This document shows, piece after piece, positions 1 to 9,843 of a stretch of 64,000 nucleotides of DNA. The stretch spans positions 1,240,001 to 1,304,000 of the forward strand of contig OZ251240.1 of NCBI GenBank assembly GCA_965240325.2, given 5' to 3'. The translations under genes were made by a program, and so were the position numbers. Source of the stretch: Rebecca billardiae RCC1528 (taxonomy: Eukaryota; Haptophyta). Numbering within the stretch: the stretch's first letter is position 1; every line of letters starts with the position of its first letter. The notes under the pieces are model-generated. The model was not told the origin of the DNA. It ran no database searches and saw nothing but the letters and a program-made list of their open reading frames with translations.

Positions 1-1511
1 CTGCCACGGCTGTTCAGCAAAGAGCGGGGTCCCGCCGCTCCCGCCGCTCGCTCAGCCAGCGTGCATCCACCATCGCGCGTGCGCACCGCCGCGCATGCCC
101 CTGTGCAGCCGCCGCCGCTGCGCACACCTTGTCGATCCAGAGATACGGCTGCCGGCCCTGCGTGCTCGCAAAGCGCTCGCACCACGCCTGCAGCTCTGTC
201 CACTTCTGCTGCGGGTCGTCGTGCCAGCTGCACGGCAGCACGCCACACGTCACACACGCGGGTTGGGCGGGCGCGGAGACGGGCGCATGCACGCGCGCGC
301 GCGCGTCGGGCCGCACGATGGATGAGGGCGCTGCTGCGGCGCCGCGGCGCCTCGGCCCCGCGCTCCGCAAGGCGCGGCGCAGCGGAGGGGTCGGCCGTCC
401 GGCGCGCGCGCGTCGCGCAGCACCTGTGCGAGACGAATGCATCGACCATCTCGAGGTGCGCCGGCACCGAGCGCTCGTACCACTCGTTGCCCGCTGCGTT
501 CGTCGCGAACACCTCGCGCGCGAGGCTGCTTGCAAGGATCGCGCGCATCCGCTGCCGCCCCGATCGGATCGCTTCCTCGGGCGCCATGTCCTCCGCGAGC
601 AGGGAGGCGATGCTCGCCGCGGTGCGCACGTTCTCGCCGCCCGCGGCGAGCATCGCCTGCACGCGCTGCAGCACGCCGGGGATCCAGAAGAACCCCGCGA
701 GCGGCGCCGACACCAGCAAAATGCCCACCTCGCCCATGAGCCGCTCCGAGCGCGTATATGCGGGTACAAAGTGAAGGCCTGCGGCGAGCGCGTACGCGGC
801 GCCGCAGCCGGTGATGACGTAGAACGCGCCGAAGACCTTCCAGAGGCGTTGGAGCATCCAGCGCGACGTGACGGCGTCGAACGCGGGTGGCGCGCTCACC
901 CTGCTCTCGGGCGGCATGTCGCTCAAATCGCCGACCGAGGCCGTGGCCCACCTGCTGCGCAGCCGCGACGGCGCGCGGTACCAGCGCGCGAGCCCGGCGA
1001 TGTAGTAGAGGACGAACATCAGGTGGAAGGCGCCGTGCCACGCGACGCGCGCGAACGCGTCGTGCGCGTCGTAAAGCACGCGGCAGTCCGCCACGCCGAG
1101 CACGCGCGTCGCGCCGGGCAGCGCCTGCAGCGCGAGGAACACAGTCGCAAGCAGGACGTTGCATGCAAGCATCAGGTACGTGGCGCCGAGGACGAGGCGC
1201 CGGTCGACCGGGAGGACGGGGAGGACGACCAGCCAGCTCGTGCTCATGCCCAGCACGAAGCCCGCGTAAATCAGCAAAGTCCACTCGCCCTGGTCGAGCA
1301 TGATGAAGGTGAGCCCGCCGAGCGAGCCGAGCACGCCGCCGACCAGCGGCGGCACCGTGAGCTTGCGCCGTCGTGCGCGGCTCGTGGCGCGCGAGTGCTC
1401 GAGCTGGGAGCGAATGCGGTCGACGCGCGTGCTGTGGGCCGCATCGTCGCCCGCGCCGTCCGCGAGCTCCTCGTCGAACGGCACGACCGTGGCGGCCGTC
1501 GACGCCCGCAT
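1..1511 (-). CDS. Multi-pass membrane protein with TIR-like C-terminal domain (partial)
   Basis: The gene starts at the ATG at 1511 and runs off the window. Inferred exons are 1511-424 and 227-128. A further donor (GTGTGC) follows residue K396, and the next exon lies outside the window. After a charged N-terminus of about 50 residues there are roughly six hydrophobic segments (about residues 54-72, 78-98, 104-125, 155-172, 213-235 and 250-270). A Leu/Ala-rich helical stretch follows, then a soluble segment with the motif DAFVSHSW, which is split by the first intron. After that come KWTELQAWCERF and LWIDK, arranged as in TIR-like domains, where a conserved Cys-Ile-Asp-Gln usually follows WIDK. 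The intron is 196 bp and joins cleanly (AG plus C restores Ser). I do not recognise a named family. The order of membrane domain then TIR-like domain suggests a receptor or signalling protein, but that is inference. Confidence 0.7.
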   Translation of the reverse strand, partial: MRASTAATVVPFDEELADGAGDDAAHSTRVDRIRSQLEHSRATSRARRRKLTVPPLVGGVLGSLGGLTFIMLDQGEWTLLIYAGFVLGMSTSWLVVLPVLPVDRRLVLGATYLMLACNVLLATVFLALQALPGATRVLGVADCRVLYDAHDAFARVAWHGAFHLMFVLYYIAGLARWYRAPSRLRSRWATASVGDLSDMPPESRVSAPPAFDAVTSRWMLQRLWKVFGAFYVITGCGAAYALAAGLHFVPAYTRSERLMGEVGILLVSAPLAGFFWIPGVLQRVQAMLAAGGENVRTAASIASLLAEDMAPEEAIRSGRQRMRAILASSLAREVFATNAAGNEWYERSVPAHLEMVDAFVSHRCCATRARRTADPSAAPRLAERGAEAPRRRSSALIHRAARRARARACARLRARPTRVCDVWRAAVQLARRPAAEVDRAAGVVRALCEHAGPAAVSLDRQGVRSGGGCTGACAAVRTRDGGCTLAERAAGAAGPRSLLNSRG

Positions 1512-2104
1512 CTCTCGGGTCGCGGGGCCTTCCCCACCTGCGCAACTCCCGCACGGTCAACTTGGTTTGTGTGGTGCCGAGATGGTCGTAAACCACATGT
1601 CAAACGCCTTTAGCATTGGAGGTTGCGCTACTTGATGACTACTCAAAAGAGGTTCGATCGACGTTCGACGAAGCGTCCCGGGGATGATTATATCCTCGTC
1701 CGCCGCTCGTCAGACGCTACAGCGCTGCTCATTCGCTGACACCGCCCAGTATCCGCTCCGCTCGGCAATTCACTCGGCGTAAACCGTGCCGACCCGCACT
1801 GGTCATGAACTCCGAACATCACGCTCGCAAGGGCCGTGATCACGCGCCAAATAATCCACCCGTCCCAGAAAGCCTCTGAGCCCGTCTTCGGCTCAGCGGG
1901 CTCAAAAACTTCGCAGCGAGGTTTTTGAGCTCAGTGACTATGAAATGGACTGGCAACGAATAGCTGCGGGTATTTTTCAATACCAGGGGCCTTGATGTAG
2001 GGGGCTGGGACGGGTGGAGGTCTTGCATATCAGGTTCGGAGAATCCCCACTGGAGTTTACCGGCTTCGAAGCTCCGGGACGTTGTATTTATTGCACGCTT
2101 GGCA
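1512..2104. other. Intergenic region
   Basis: No gene is seen between the membrane/TIR-like gene and the first transposon. Base composition is more balanced than in the flanking genes. It holds one clear hairpin (1900-1930). Confidence 0.5.
1900..1930. repeat. Short hairpin (10-bp stem)
   Basis: GCTCAAAAAC at 1900-1909 pairs with GTTTTTGAGC at 1921-1930 around an 11-base loop. It could be a transcript-end structure or transposon debris. There is no further evidence. Confidence 0.5.
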
Positions 2105-2113
2105 GTTGGCACC

Positions 2114-4764
2114 CGGGGAACTTACAGTCAGACGCTCTGAATCGGCCCCCTCGCTCAGAGCGCTCTGAGCGAGGGGCCGATTCAGAGGGTTTTGACTTTT
2201 CCGCCCGCCCCACTGGCGAGCGCGGTGCGGGACGCACATCGCACTGGGGCGGTGCTCAGCACTGCACTCACGGCGCGCCGCGATGTGTTCGGGCGGTGGA
2301 CGGGGCTGAATCGGCCGAGAGTGACGGTGCGATGGGCCGTGGTGACTCTGCCATCACCCAGTGATCTCGTGCGGTGCCAGCTCGCCCTTCGCTTCGTCGC
2401 CACTCGCACTCGCACCAGTCGCGTGCGCCCATGGCTTGCCTTTCGCGCGCCGTGTTCCCGCGCAGTGTGTGCTTGGCAGCAGGGTGCTGGTGGCCGGTGG
2501 TTGCCGGCGCGGAGGAACGAAATGTTCGCAGCTACGCTACATCCCAGACGCCATGTGTCCGTCCTCGTCGAGCGATGGACAGACACGCGTGTCGCGCATG
2601 CGCTCGCAGAAGCAGGCTGCACAGCGGCGCGCGGGCCTGGCTGCACGCGCAGGACAAGCTGCACCACACAGCTGCCCCCGCCATGAGCCCCAGCTGCGTA
2701 CGCACACCTCTTCCGTGTTGTCTGATCCGCCAGGCCGACACGGTGCGGAGACTGCGTGCGTGAGACACCAACAGTCAGCGGCCACAGCGCACACGGTTGC
2801 GTGCGGCAGCAATCTGGCTTACAGCTTTCTCTCGGAAGCGATGGCCACGTCGACCGGCTGGCAACGTCGGTGCGCTAAGCGATGGCGCGACATCGCTGCA
2901 ACCTGCCGTTGGGGACCCCTCGCGCAAGAAAGCCCTCGTTCCTCGTCGGAAGGGCGGGCGCGACCGCGCCACGCGTCCCTCGCGCTGCTCGCATTGCTCA
3001 CGGCCACGCTTGCGCTCACGCTCGCGACATCGGCCGCGCCACCGCCCGTGGTAGTGAGCTCGGTCACCACCGCCGTGGTGCTTTCGGGTGCTTTACGTTT
3101 GCCCTGGCCTACCGTGCGCCGGCAGCCGCCAGGCGAGTGCATTGGCCTCCGGCCGGCAGGGCGGCCGTTCTCACTCTGCGAGTGCGCGCGCTGGGGCGAA
3201 CTGCTTCGGCACGCATGCCCGGCGTCCTGATTCAGACGGCAAGTGCATCTGCATCCGCCCGACACGCCGCCCACTGAGCGCCAGGCGCCGCACCGATGGT
3301 GCTATTGCTGCAGCTGAGCGGACCTGGTGCCGAGCGTCTGACGCTGTGCATGTTGCGAAACCCACCGCCATTGCCGCACCCGTCCGCATGCGCATGGGTC
3401 AGCGCTGCTTGAGGTGCTGCCGTCAGGCGCGCGCGGCGAGCGGCCTCCACCATCGGCACCGCCGCCGAAGTGCCAGACGCGGAAGGGGCTGTCTCGCCCA
3501 CGTACAGCGCTAAGCTGCGCGCCGGGCGGGACACGCCCACCACGCCCGGCGGGTACGAACTCCTCCTAAGGCTCCGAGCGCCGACGCTGTACGCGGTGAC
3601 GAGTTGAGCCCTGCTGCACAGCTTCTGCAAACGCCAAGTCTCGGACTCTGCTCAAGCTGGATTTTTTTTATTTAAAATCCCTGCAAGGCGGAATGTAAAA
3701 AGAGGCTGCATAAAATCCCAATCCGCAAGTCATCTCCCCTCATAACGCTGGTACGGCTGCGTTGAAGCTGCCAACGCGAGCCACAACAGTTGCTGTCCCA
3801 GCCGCAGCATCTGCAGCAGCTACTTGGAGCAGGACTCCCGCGACAGCGACCCCCCAAAGCACCTTCCCGCGCGGCTGCTCGGACGACAGTGTCCTTAAAC
3901 TGCCGCCGCTCAGCCGATCGTCGAGCCACAGCTGCCGGAGGTGCAAGGGCTGCGAGTGCTGTTGGCGATATGTCAGCAAGTGCGGGTGTGCCAGCGGCAG
4001 CGATGGGGCGACTGCCACCGGCGCTGTTGCTGTTTCATCAATCGAAGCAACGGCTGCATCAGCTGCTGCGCGCCGCCGCATGTGCCAGTGACCTGTGTGC
4101 GCCGTGGCCGCTGACTGTCGGTGTCTCACGCAGTCTCCGCGCGGTGTCGGCCTGGCGGATCAGACAACACGGAAGAGGTGTGCGTGCGCAGCTGGGGCTC
4201 ATGGCGGGGGCAGCTGTGTGGTGCAGCTTGTCCTGCGCGTGCAGCCAGGCCCGCGCGCCGCTGTGCAGCCTGCTTCCGCGAGCGCATGCGCGACACGCGT
4301 GTCTGTCCATCGCTCGACGAGGACGGACACATGGCGTCTGGGATGTAGCGTAGCTGCGAACATTTCGTTCCTCCGCGCCGGCAACCACCGGCCACCAGCA
4401 CCCTGCTGCCAAGCACACACTGCGCGGGAACACGGCGCGCGAAAGGCAAGCCATGGGCGCACGCGACTGGTGCGAGTGCGAGTGGCGACGAAGCGAAGGG
4501 CGAGCTGGCACCGCACGAGATCACTGGGTGATGGCAGAGTCACCACGGCCCATCGCACCGTCACTCTCGGCCGATTCAGCCCCGTCCACCGCCCGAACAC
4601 ATCGCGGCGCGCCGTGAGTGCAGTGCTGAGCACCGCCCCAGTGCGATGTGCGTCCCGCACCGCGCTCGCCAGTGGGGCGGGCGGAAAACCCTCTGAATCG
4701 GCCCCTCGCTCAGAGCGCTCTGAGCGAGGGGGCCGATTCAGAGCGTCTGACTGTAAGTTCCCCG
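2114..4764. mobile_element. Non-autonomous DNA transposon with ~675-bp terminal inverted repeats and 9-bp TSD
   Basis: The element begins CGGGGAACTTACAGTC and ends with its reverse complement. The left arm (2114-2794) and right arm (4095-4764) are near-identical over about 675 bp. The main differences are a 7-bp and a 4-bp indel. The element is flanked by a perfect 9-bp direct repeat GTTGGCACC at 2105-2113 and 4765-4773. Each arm carries a subterminal palindrome (left about 2134-2187, right about 4690-4744) built on CTCTGAATCGGCC. The 1.3-kb interior shows no frame I can recognise as a transposase. A 9-bp TSD with long TIRs is typical of Mutator-like elements, and that is the basis for a tentative MULE assignment. 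The right end lies 57 bp before the ClpX-like start codon. Confidence 0.88.
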
Positions 4765-4821
4765 GTTGGCACCGCCCCCATCGTGCGTGCCGGGAGCAGT
4801 GGCGCCTTTTGCAGCGCAAGC

Positions 4822-6597
4822 ATGAGCGCCGTGCTCCGCGCGCGGGCGGGCCGCGCCCCCCGCGCGCTGCTCGGGCCCCGGTGGGGCGCGCGCGCGTCGG
4901 CCTCGTCCTCGGCCGACGCGCCGTCGGCCTCGTCCGCGCCCGCGACGCCGACCAAGACGAGCAGCTTGCCACCACCGCCGGGCGCCAGCTCGTGGCGCGA
5001 GTACGCGGACCGCGCGCAGGACCGGCCGCAGCGCCGGCCGCCGCGGCTGCGCGAGCTCGACCCGACGGGGTACTACGGCGGGTACTACCAGACGATCAGC
5101 GCCACGTCGAGCGGCGCCGAGCCCAACGCCGACGCCGCCGACGCCGCCGACGCGCGCGGCGCACGCGCGCCCGCGCAGACGTGGGCTGAGAAGTTTGCCG
5201 CTCCCGCCGAGCCGCCGCCGCCGCCGCCGCCGCGCGAGTCGGAGGGCTGCCGCTTCGTGCGCTCGTTCGCGATGCGGCCGAAGGACGTGGTCGAGCGTCT
5301 GAACGAGTACGTGATCGGCCAGGACGCCGCGAAGCGCACCCTCGCCGTCGCCGTCTGCGACCACTTCAACCACGCGCGCCGATGCCTGGAGGACCCGTCG
5401 GCAGAATCGGCCGAGCGCGCCAAGCCCAACGTGCTGCTCGTCGGCCCGACGGGCTCGGGGAAGACGTTCCTCGTGCGCACGCTCGCGCGGCTGGTCGACG
5501 CGCCCTTCGTCCAGGCCGACGCCACCAAGTTCTCCGCCACCGGCTTCGTCGGCCGCGACACGGACGAACTTGTGCACAGCTTGGTCGACGCGGCGGGTGG
5601 CGACCTGCGCGCGGCCGCGCACGGCATCGTGTTCGTGGACGAGGTGGACAAGCTGTGCGCGAGGCACGGGCTGGCGGGGATGCTCGGCGGGGGCGGGGGC
5701 GGGGTCAACACGCGCGACGTGCAGACCTCGCTCCTCAAGCTGATGGAGGACGCCGACGTGCCGCTCGACGCGCGCGCGCCGGGCGCGCCGCCCGCGGCGC
5801 GCGCCGGCCGCGCGGGCGCGGACGGCGCCGCCGAGGGCGGCCGGCGGCTGAGCACGCGCCACGTGCTGTGGGTGTTCAGCGGCGCGTTCAACGAGATGCA
5901 CGCGCGGCTCGCCGCCGACGAGGCGCGCGAGGACGCCGCCGAGGACGCCGCCGCCGCCGCCGCCACCGCCGCCGAGGATGACCACGGCGGCGGCACGGCC
6001 GCTCCGCCGCCGCCCGCAGACGCCGCGCCGGCGCCGCGCCGCGCGCCGCCGAGCGGCGGCGCGCAGCGCGAGGCGACGCGTCGGCTGCGCGCGCGCGCGC
6101 GCGAGAGCGTGGGCACCGCGCACCTCGTCGACGCCGGCCTCGAGCCCGAGTTCATCGGCCGGCTCCCCGTCCGGGTGCGCTGCACCGGACTCTCGGAGGA
6201 CGACTATGTGAATATTCTGCTTCACTCGAAAGCATCGGCGCTCGCGCAGCTCGCCGACTCCTTCAAGGGGTACGGGATCGAGCTGACGATCTCGCAGAGC
6301 GCGGTGCGGCAGCTCGCGCGGCTCGCGATGGCGCAGGGCACGGGCGCGCGCGGGCTCGTCACCGCCGTCGAGGCCACCTTCCGCGACCTCAAGTACGAGC
6401 TGCCGTCGGCGGGCGTTACCCACTTTTTCGTCGACGAGGAGATGGTGGCCGACCCGCACGCGGCGCTCGAGGCGCTGCTGGTGGCGGAGGCGGCGCAGGG
6501 GGCGGGCGGCGCGGGGGTGGCGGGGAGGGGCGGTGGCGGCGGGGAGGACGGCGCGGGGCCGAGCGGCGGCGATGGCCCGGAGAGAAGGGGGCGGTGA
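4822..6597 (+). CDS. CLPX: ClpX-like AAA+ unfoldase, probably mitochondrial
   Basis: 591 residues from the ATG at 4822. The upstream in-frame ATG lies inside the transposon, so I rejected it. ClpX is the ATP-driven unfoldase that feeds proteins to the ClpP protease in the organelle matrix. The Arg/Ala-rich, acid-poor N-terminus fits a mitochondrial presequence. Visible motifs are NEYVIGQDAAK before the ATPase core, Walker A GPTGSGKT (about residue 208), Walker B IVFVDEVDK (about 269), EFIGRLP, and a GTGARGL sensor-2 motif (about 505). There is no Cys4 zinc domain at the N-terminus. The segment FVGRD is closer to HslU than to ClpX, so a ClpX/HslU hybrid reading is possible. A long Ala/Gly/acidic low-complexity insert (about residues 320-425) interrupts the ATPase domain, and the C-terminus is Gly-rich. 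Confidence 0.85.
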   Translation: MSAVLRARAGRAPRALLGPRWGARASASSSADAPSASSAPATPTKTSSLPPPPGASSWREYADRAQDRPQRRPPRLRELDPTGYYGGYYQTISATSSGAEPNADAADAADARGARAPAQTWAEKFAAPAEPPPPPPPRESEGCRFVRSFAMRPKDVVERLNEYVIGQDAAKRTLAVAVCDHFNHARRCLEDPSAESAERAKPNVLLVGPTGSGKTFLVRTLARLVDAPFVQADATKFSATGFVGRDTDELVHSLVDAAGGDLRAAAHGIVFVDEVDKLCARHGLAGMLGGGGGGVNTRDVQTSLLKLMEDADVPLDARAPGAPPAARAGRAGADGAAEGGRRLSTRHVLWVFSGAFNEMHARLAADEAREDAAEDAAAAAATAAEDDHGGGTAAPPPPADAAPAPRRAPPSGGAQREATRRLRARARESVGTAHLVDAGLEPEFIGRLPVRVRCTGLSEDDYVNILLHSKASALAQLADSFKGYGIELTISQSAVRQLARLAMAQGTGARGLVTAVEATFRDLKYELPSAGVTHFFVDEEMVADPHAALEALLVAEAAQGAGGAGVAGRGGGGGEDGAGPSGGDGPERRGR

Positions 6598-7003
6598 CAG
6601 CACGGCCATCAAGTCGCATCGGCGGCGCATTCTCCGCCGACCAGTCGCGTGACGCGGGCAGCGTCGGCCGTCGTGGCTCCCGCTGCTACGACAGACTTCC
6701 GCTGCTCTCTGCGCATCACACAGTACATACCGCTGGTAACGATACTCATACTACAGACTACCAGCAATTATAACTCATCTGCTAGTTATATCGGGCCGGG
6801 CACAGGCGTGACAGCCGGACAGCGGCGGCCGAGACGCGTCACCCGAGTGCCCGCCCGTGCCCGTGGGCGTGGGGCCCGCACTGGCCGACTGGGGGGCCGT
6901 GGCCGTGGGCCCCAGTCCCGTGGGCCCCGCCCTCACGGCCTCACCCTGCTGCCAGGCCTGGGGCTGGGCCACTGGCCTCGGGGACTCCCGTCCCATGACT
7001 ACG
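6598..7003. other. Intergenic region between converging genes
   Basis: 3' regions of the ClpX-like and MYND genes. A moderately AT-rich patch at 6715-6795 is followed by a GC-rich stretch. No gene, RNA or repeat was recognised. Confidence 0.5.
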
Positions 7004-7843
7004 TTACCACAGTGGCACCGTGAACGGCTTGAGATGAATGCCACCGCCCGACGCTGGCGCGGTGATGACGACCGACGCGGTTTGCCCAGGCCTGATCATG
7101 CGCGTGTTATCGAGCACCAGCTCCCACATGGCGTTCCCGGGAGTCGCCCGACTCTGCTCAACGAACCGCTCGACGCCTTCGAGGCTCTCAGTGACGACCA
7201 TGCCCAGGAGCCACTCCTCGCGCTCATCCCAGCCGCGCACGAAATTTTCCTTCACGCACAGCCGGCGGCCGACGTCGAGGCTGGCGCACTTGAAGTTCAG
7301 CAGCCGGTACTCGCTCAGGCCGTTGGGGAACGGCATGGTCGCGAGTTCAGCGACAACCCGCTTGGCGTCGGGATCGTTGAGGAGCATCTTGGCGAACTTG
7401 TGGAAGACCGCTTCGGCCGCGCAGCTGACCTTGTGGATGGGCCAGTGGGCGGCCTGGCACTCAGCCCCGCAGTACTTGGTCCCACCGCAGGCCGCGCACT
7501 TTTTGAGCTGGCGCTGCGCCTCGCGCGCGCACGAGCGTCCGGTCCCGATGATGATGAGCGGACAGTTCGGATTGGCGCAGACCTCCATAGCGTAGTCGGT
7601 CTTGCCGTCGGCGTCGAACATGCGAGTGTTCGATATCACGAGAGAGTTGGTAGCCCTCTCCATCTCCTCGGTGAGGGCGACCCTGAGGTTTGCTGGCTTG
7701 ATCGCGAGCACCTCGCCATCAAGGTCGACCGCGCACCGCCCGCGCTCCTCATCGTGCGCCGTCACGAGCGCAGTCTTGCCGTTCAGCTCGGGACGGCTCG
7801 ATAGCCCATGGAGCCTGACGCGGTCCCCGACGAGGTGTGCCAT
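7004..7843 (-). CDS. MYND-type zinc finger protein
   Basis: 279 residues, single exon, ATG at 7843 and TAA at 7004. The first 55 residues (GDRVRLHGLSSRPELNGKTA, ending IKPANL) look like a small SH3/KOW-type barrel of the sort found in algal MYND proteins. The zinc finger spans about residues 89-141, with C89, C94, C116, C119, C125, C129, H133, H137 and C141. MYND fingers mediate protein-protein contacts. The C-terminal 130 residues, including a run ending RPGQTASVVI, match no family I know. It is divergently arranged with the GH79 gene (149 bp between start codons), so the two may share a promoter region. Confidence 0.85.
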   Translation of the reverse strand: MAHLVGDRVRLHGLSSRPELNGKTALVTAHDEERGRCAVDLDGEVLAIKPANLRVALTEEMERATNSLVISNTRMFDADGKTDYAMEVCANPNCPLIIIGTGRSCAREAQRQLKKCAACGGTKYCGAECQAAHWPIHKVSCAAEAVFHKFAKMLLNDPDAKRVVAELATMPFPNGLSEYRLLNFKCASLDVGRRLCVKENFVRGWDEREEWLLGMVVTESLEGVERFVEQSRATPGNAMWELVLDNTRMIRPGQTASVVITAPASGGGIHLKPFTVPLW

Positions 7844-7992
7844 AGCCGCCAGACGAGGCGTGAGTGCGCGCCCACCTGGTGAGCGGAAGAAGGGCGGCCG
7901 GGGCCGGAAGCCAGGACCGGGCGTCTGGACGCGCCCTCTTTTTTTGAGTCTTTTCCCTTTTCTTGAAAGAAAAGAAAAAGCGCAGCACGACG

Positions 7993-8980
7993 ATGACGGC
8001 CGCCAGCATCATTCTGATCGCCGCGTGCGTCACGAGCGGCGCGCTCGCGCCGGAGTGGGGCGCGGACTGGGTGAGCCTCGTGGGCGACCCTGGCATGCGC
8101 TCGCCCCATCCGCGCCTCATGCTCGAGGCGTGGTCGTTCTGCAACCGCGCCTGCGTCCCGGGCGAGCCGTCGTGCGCAATCGCTCCCCGGTACGCGGACT
8201 GCGCGCACCGGGACGGGCCTGGGCCGGGCGGGAACCGCGTGACGCGCGAGGCGAACGGCGCGGGCGCGCGCGCGCACGAGTCGGCTGACGAGGCCGCCGT
8301 GCGCAAGGAGGCCGAGCTCGCCGAGCGCTGCCGCGAGCCGCCGCTTCGGCCGGGCATGGCCGAATCGTTCTTCTGGACGGCCATGCTCAAATCGGGGAAT
8401 GCAATCGACGTGCCGCAGTGCGGGCTGGGCGGCGGGCAGTGCACGGCGTACTACGCGAATGGCACGGCGCCCCGCCCGCCCGTCGCCGAGGCCGACATCG
8501 TCGCCGCCGACGCCGCCGCGCGCCTCGAGCCCCGCGGCCGAGCGGGCACGGCTGCGGCCGTGGCGCGCCGCCTGAGCGTCGCCGACGACTCGCGCTCGGC
8601 GCCGCTTCCGTGCGCGCAGGTGCCGCGGCCGTGGTACGCGAACCGGCTGCCGGTGAACCAGCCGCGCGTCGAGCACGCCTGGTCCGCGCGCAGCCCGGCC
8701 GCGGGCGGCGGCTTTGCGGGCGCGCTGCGCGGCAGTTACGGAAACGGCTCGGCCTTTGCCGTCGAGTGGGCGGCGGAGGCGCGCGCGGCCGGCGGCGGCG
8801 GCGGCCGGGGGCGCGTGTACCGATGCACGCTGCGCACCTCGGCGAGGTACCCGTGGCTCATGCTCTACCTCGGCGCGGACGCGGCGCGCGGGCTCAAGGG
8901 CGGCGTCGCGTACGACGGTCGAGGCATGCTCTCGGTGCCGTCTCAGAGCGCGCTGCGCAGCGCGCTGGGCGGCGCGCTGG

Positions 8981-9011
<31 letters not shown>

Positions 9012-9792
9012 CAGCGGCGGCAGCGGAGCGGCGCGCGGCGCGCGGCGGCTCTCTTGGGTGCCTCTCGTCGTCTCGTTCTGGGTGCGTGTGCTGGAGCTCT
9101 CGCCGGCCGACGGCGCGTGCTTCTACCTGCTCAACCTGGGCGCTTGCTGGAAGCTGGACGGTGGCGCGTGCGACGGCGACACGCGCACCGACGTCACGCG
9201 TTACGCGCTTCTCGACCTCACCGGCCCGCAGCTGTGCGCGCCCGCCGCGCCGCACAACTGCCCGGCGGCGCACACGTTCGCCGACGGGACGGTCGCTCTT
9301 CGGAACGAGACGGGGCGCTTCCCGTACGCGGCGTATAAATACTACTGCTGGGGCCCGCACTGCGACCACTATTCAAACCCGCAGCTGCAGGAGATCGTCA
9401 AGCTCGCGCCGCACCCGGAGTGGGCGGCGCACGGCGTGCCCGCCGCCACGCCGCCTTCGGCCGCGGCCTGGCTCCTCGCGCGCCGCCGCGAGCTGTCCAT
9501 CGACGTGGGCGCGCTCGGCGCGCGGCTCGTCTTTGCAGGCACGCCGCCGCCTGCGGTGCGCTTCAGCACTATCAACCTCGGCGCGGAGGCCGGAATCCCA
9601 GGAGTCTCCTCCGCCTCCGCCACCGCGCGCGTCCGCTTCGAGCTCGGCGGGATGGATGTGCGCGCGCCCGCGGCGCTCGCGGCGGCGATGGCGGCCGAAG
9701 CGGCGCGGGGCGGCGCGACGCGCGGCTCGGAGGAGCGGGGTGCGCGCCCGGCGGCGGAGGGGGCGAGCACGGGAGTCTCGTCGGCGTCGCCT

Positions 9793-9843
<51 letters not shown>

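Noticed and set aside
129-1613. 494-residue plus-strand open frame opposite the membrane/TIR-like gene
   Set aside because: Arg/Ala/His-rich composition without domains. The minus strand gives TM segments and recognisable motifs with proper splice sites.
2192-3274. Several 130-290 codon frames inside the first transposon
   Set aside because: They are mirrored in the opposite arm or are Arg/Ala-biased. No transposase motif.
4648-4821. Upstream in-frame start of the ClpX-like gene
   Set aside because: The extension lies inside the transposon's right arm and has no protein character. The ATG at 4822 gives a good presequence.
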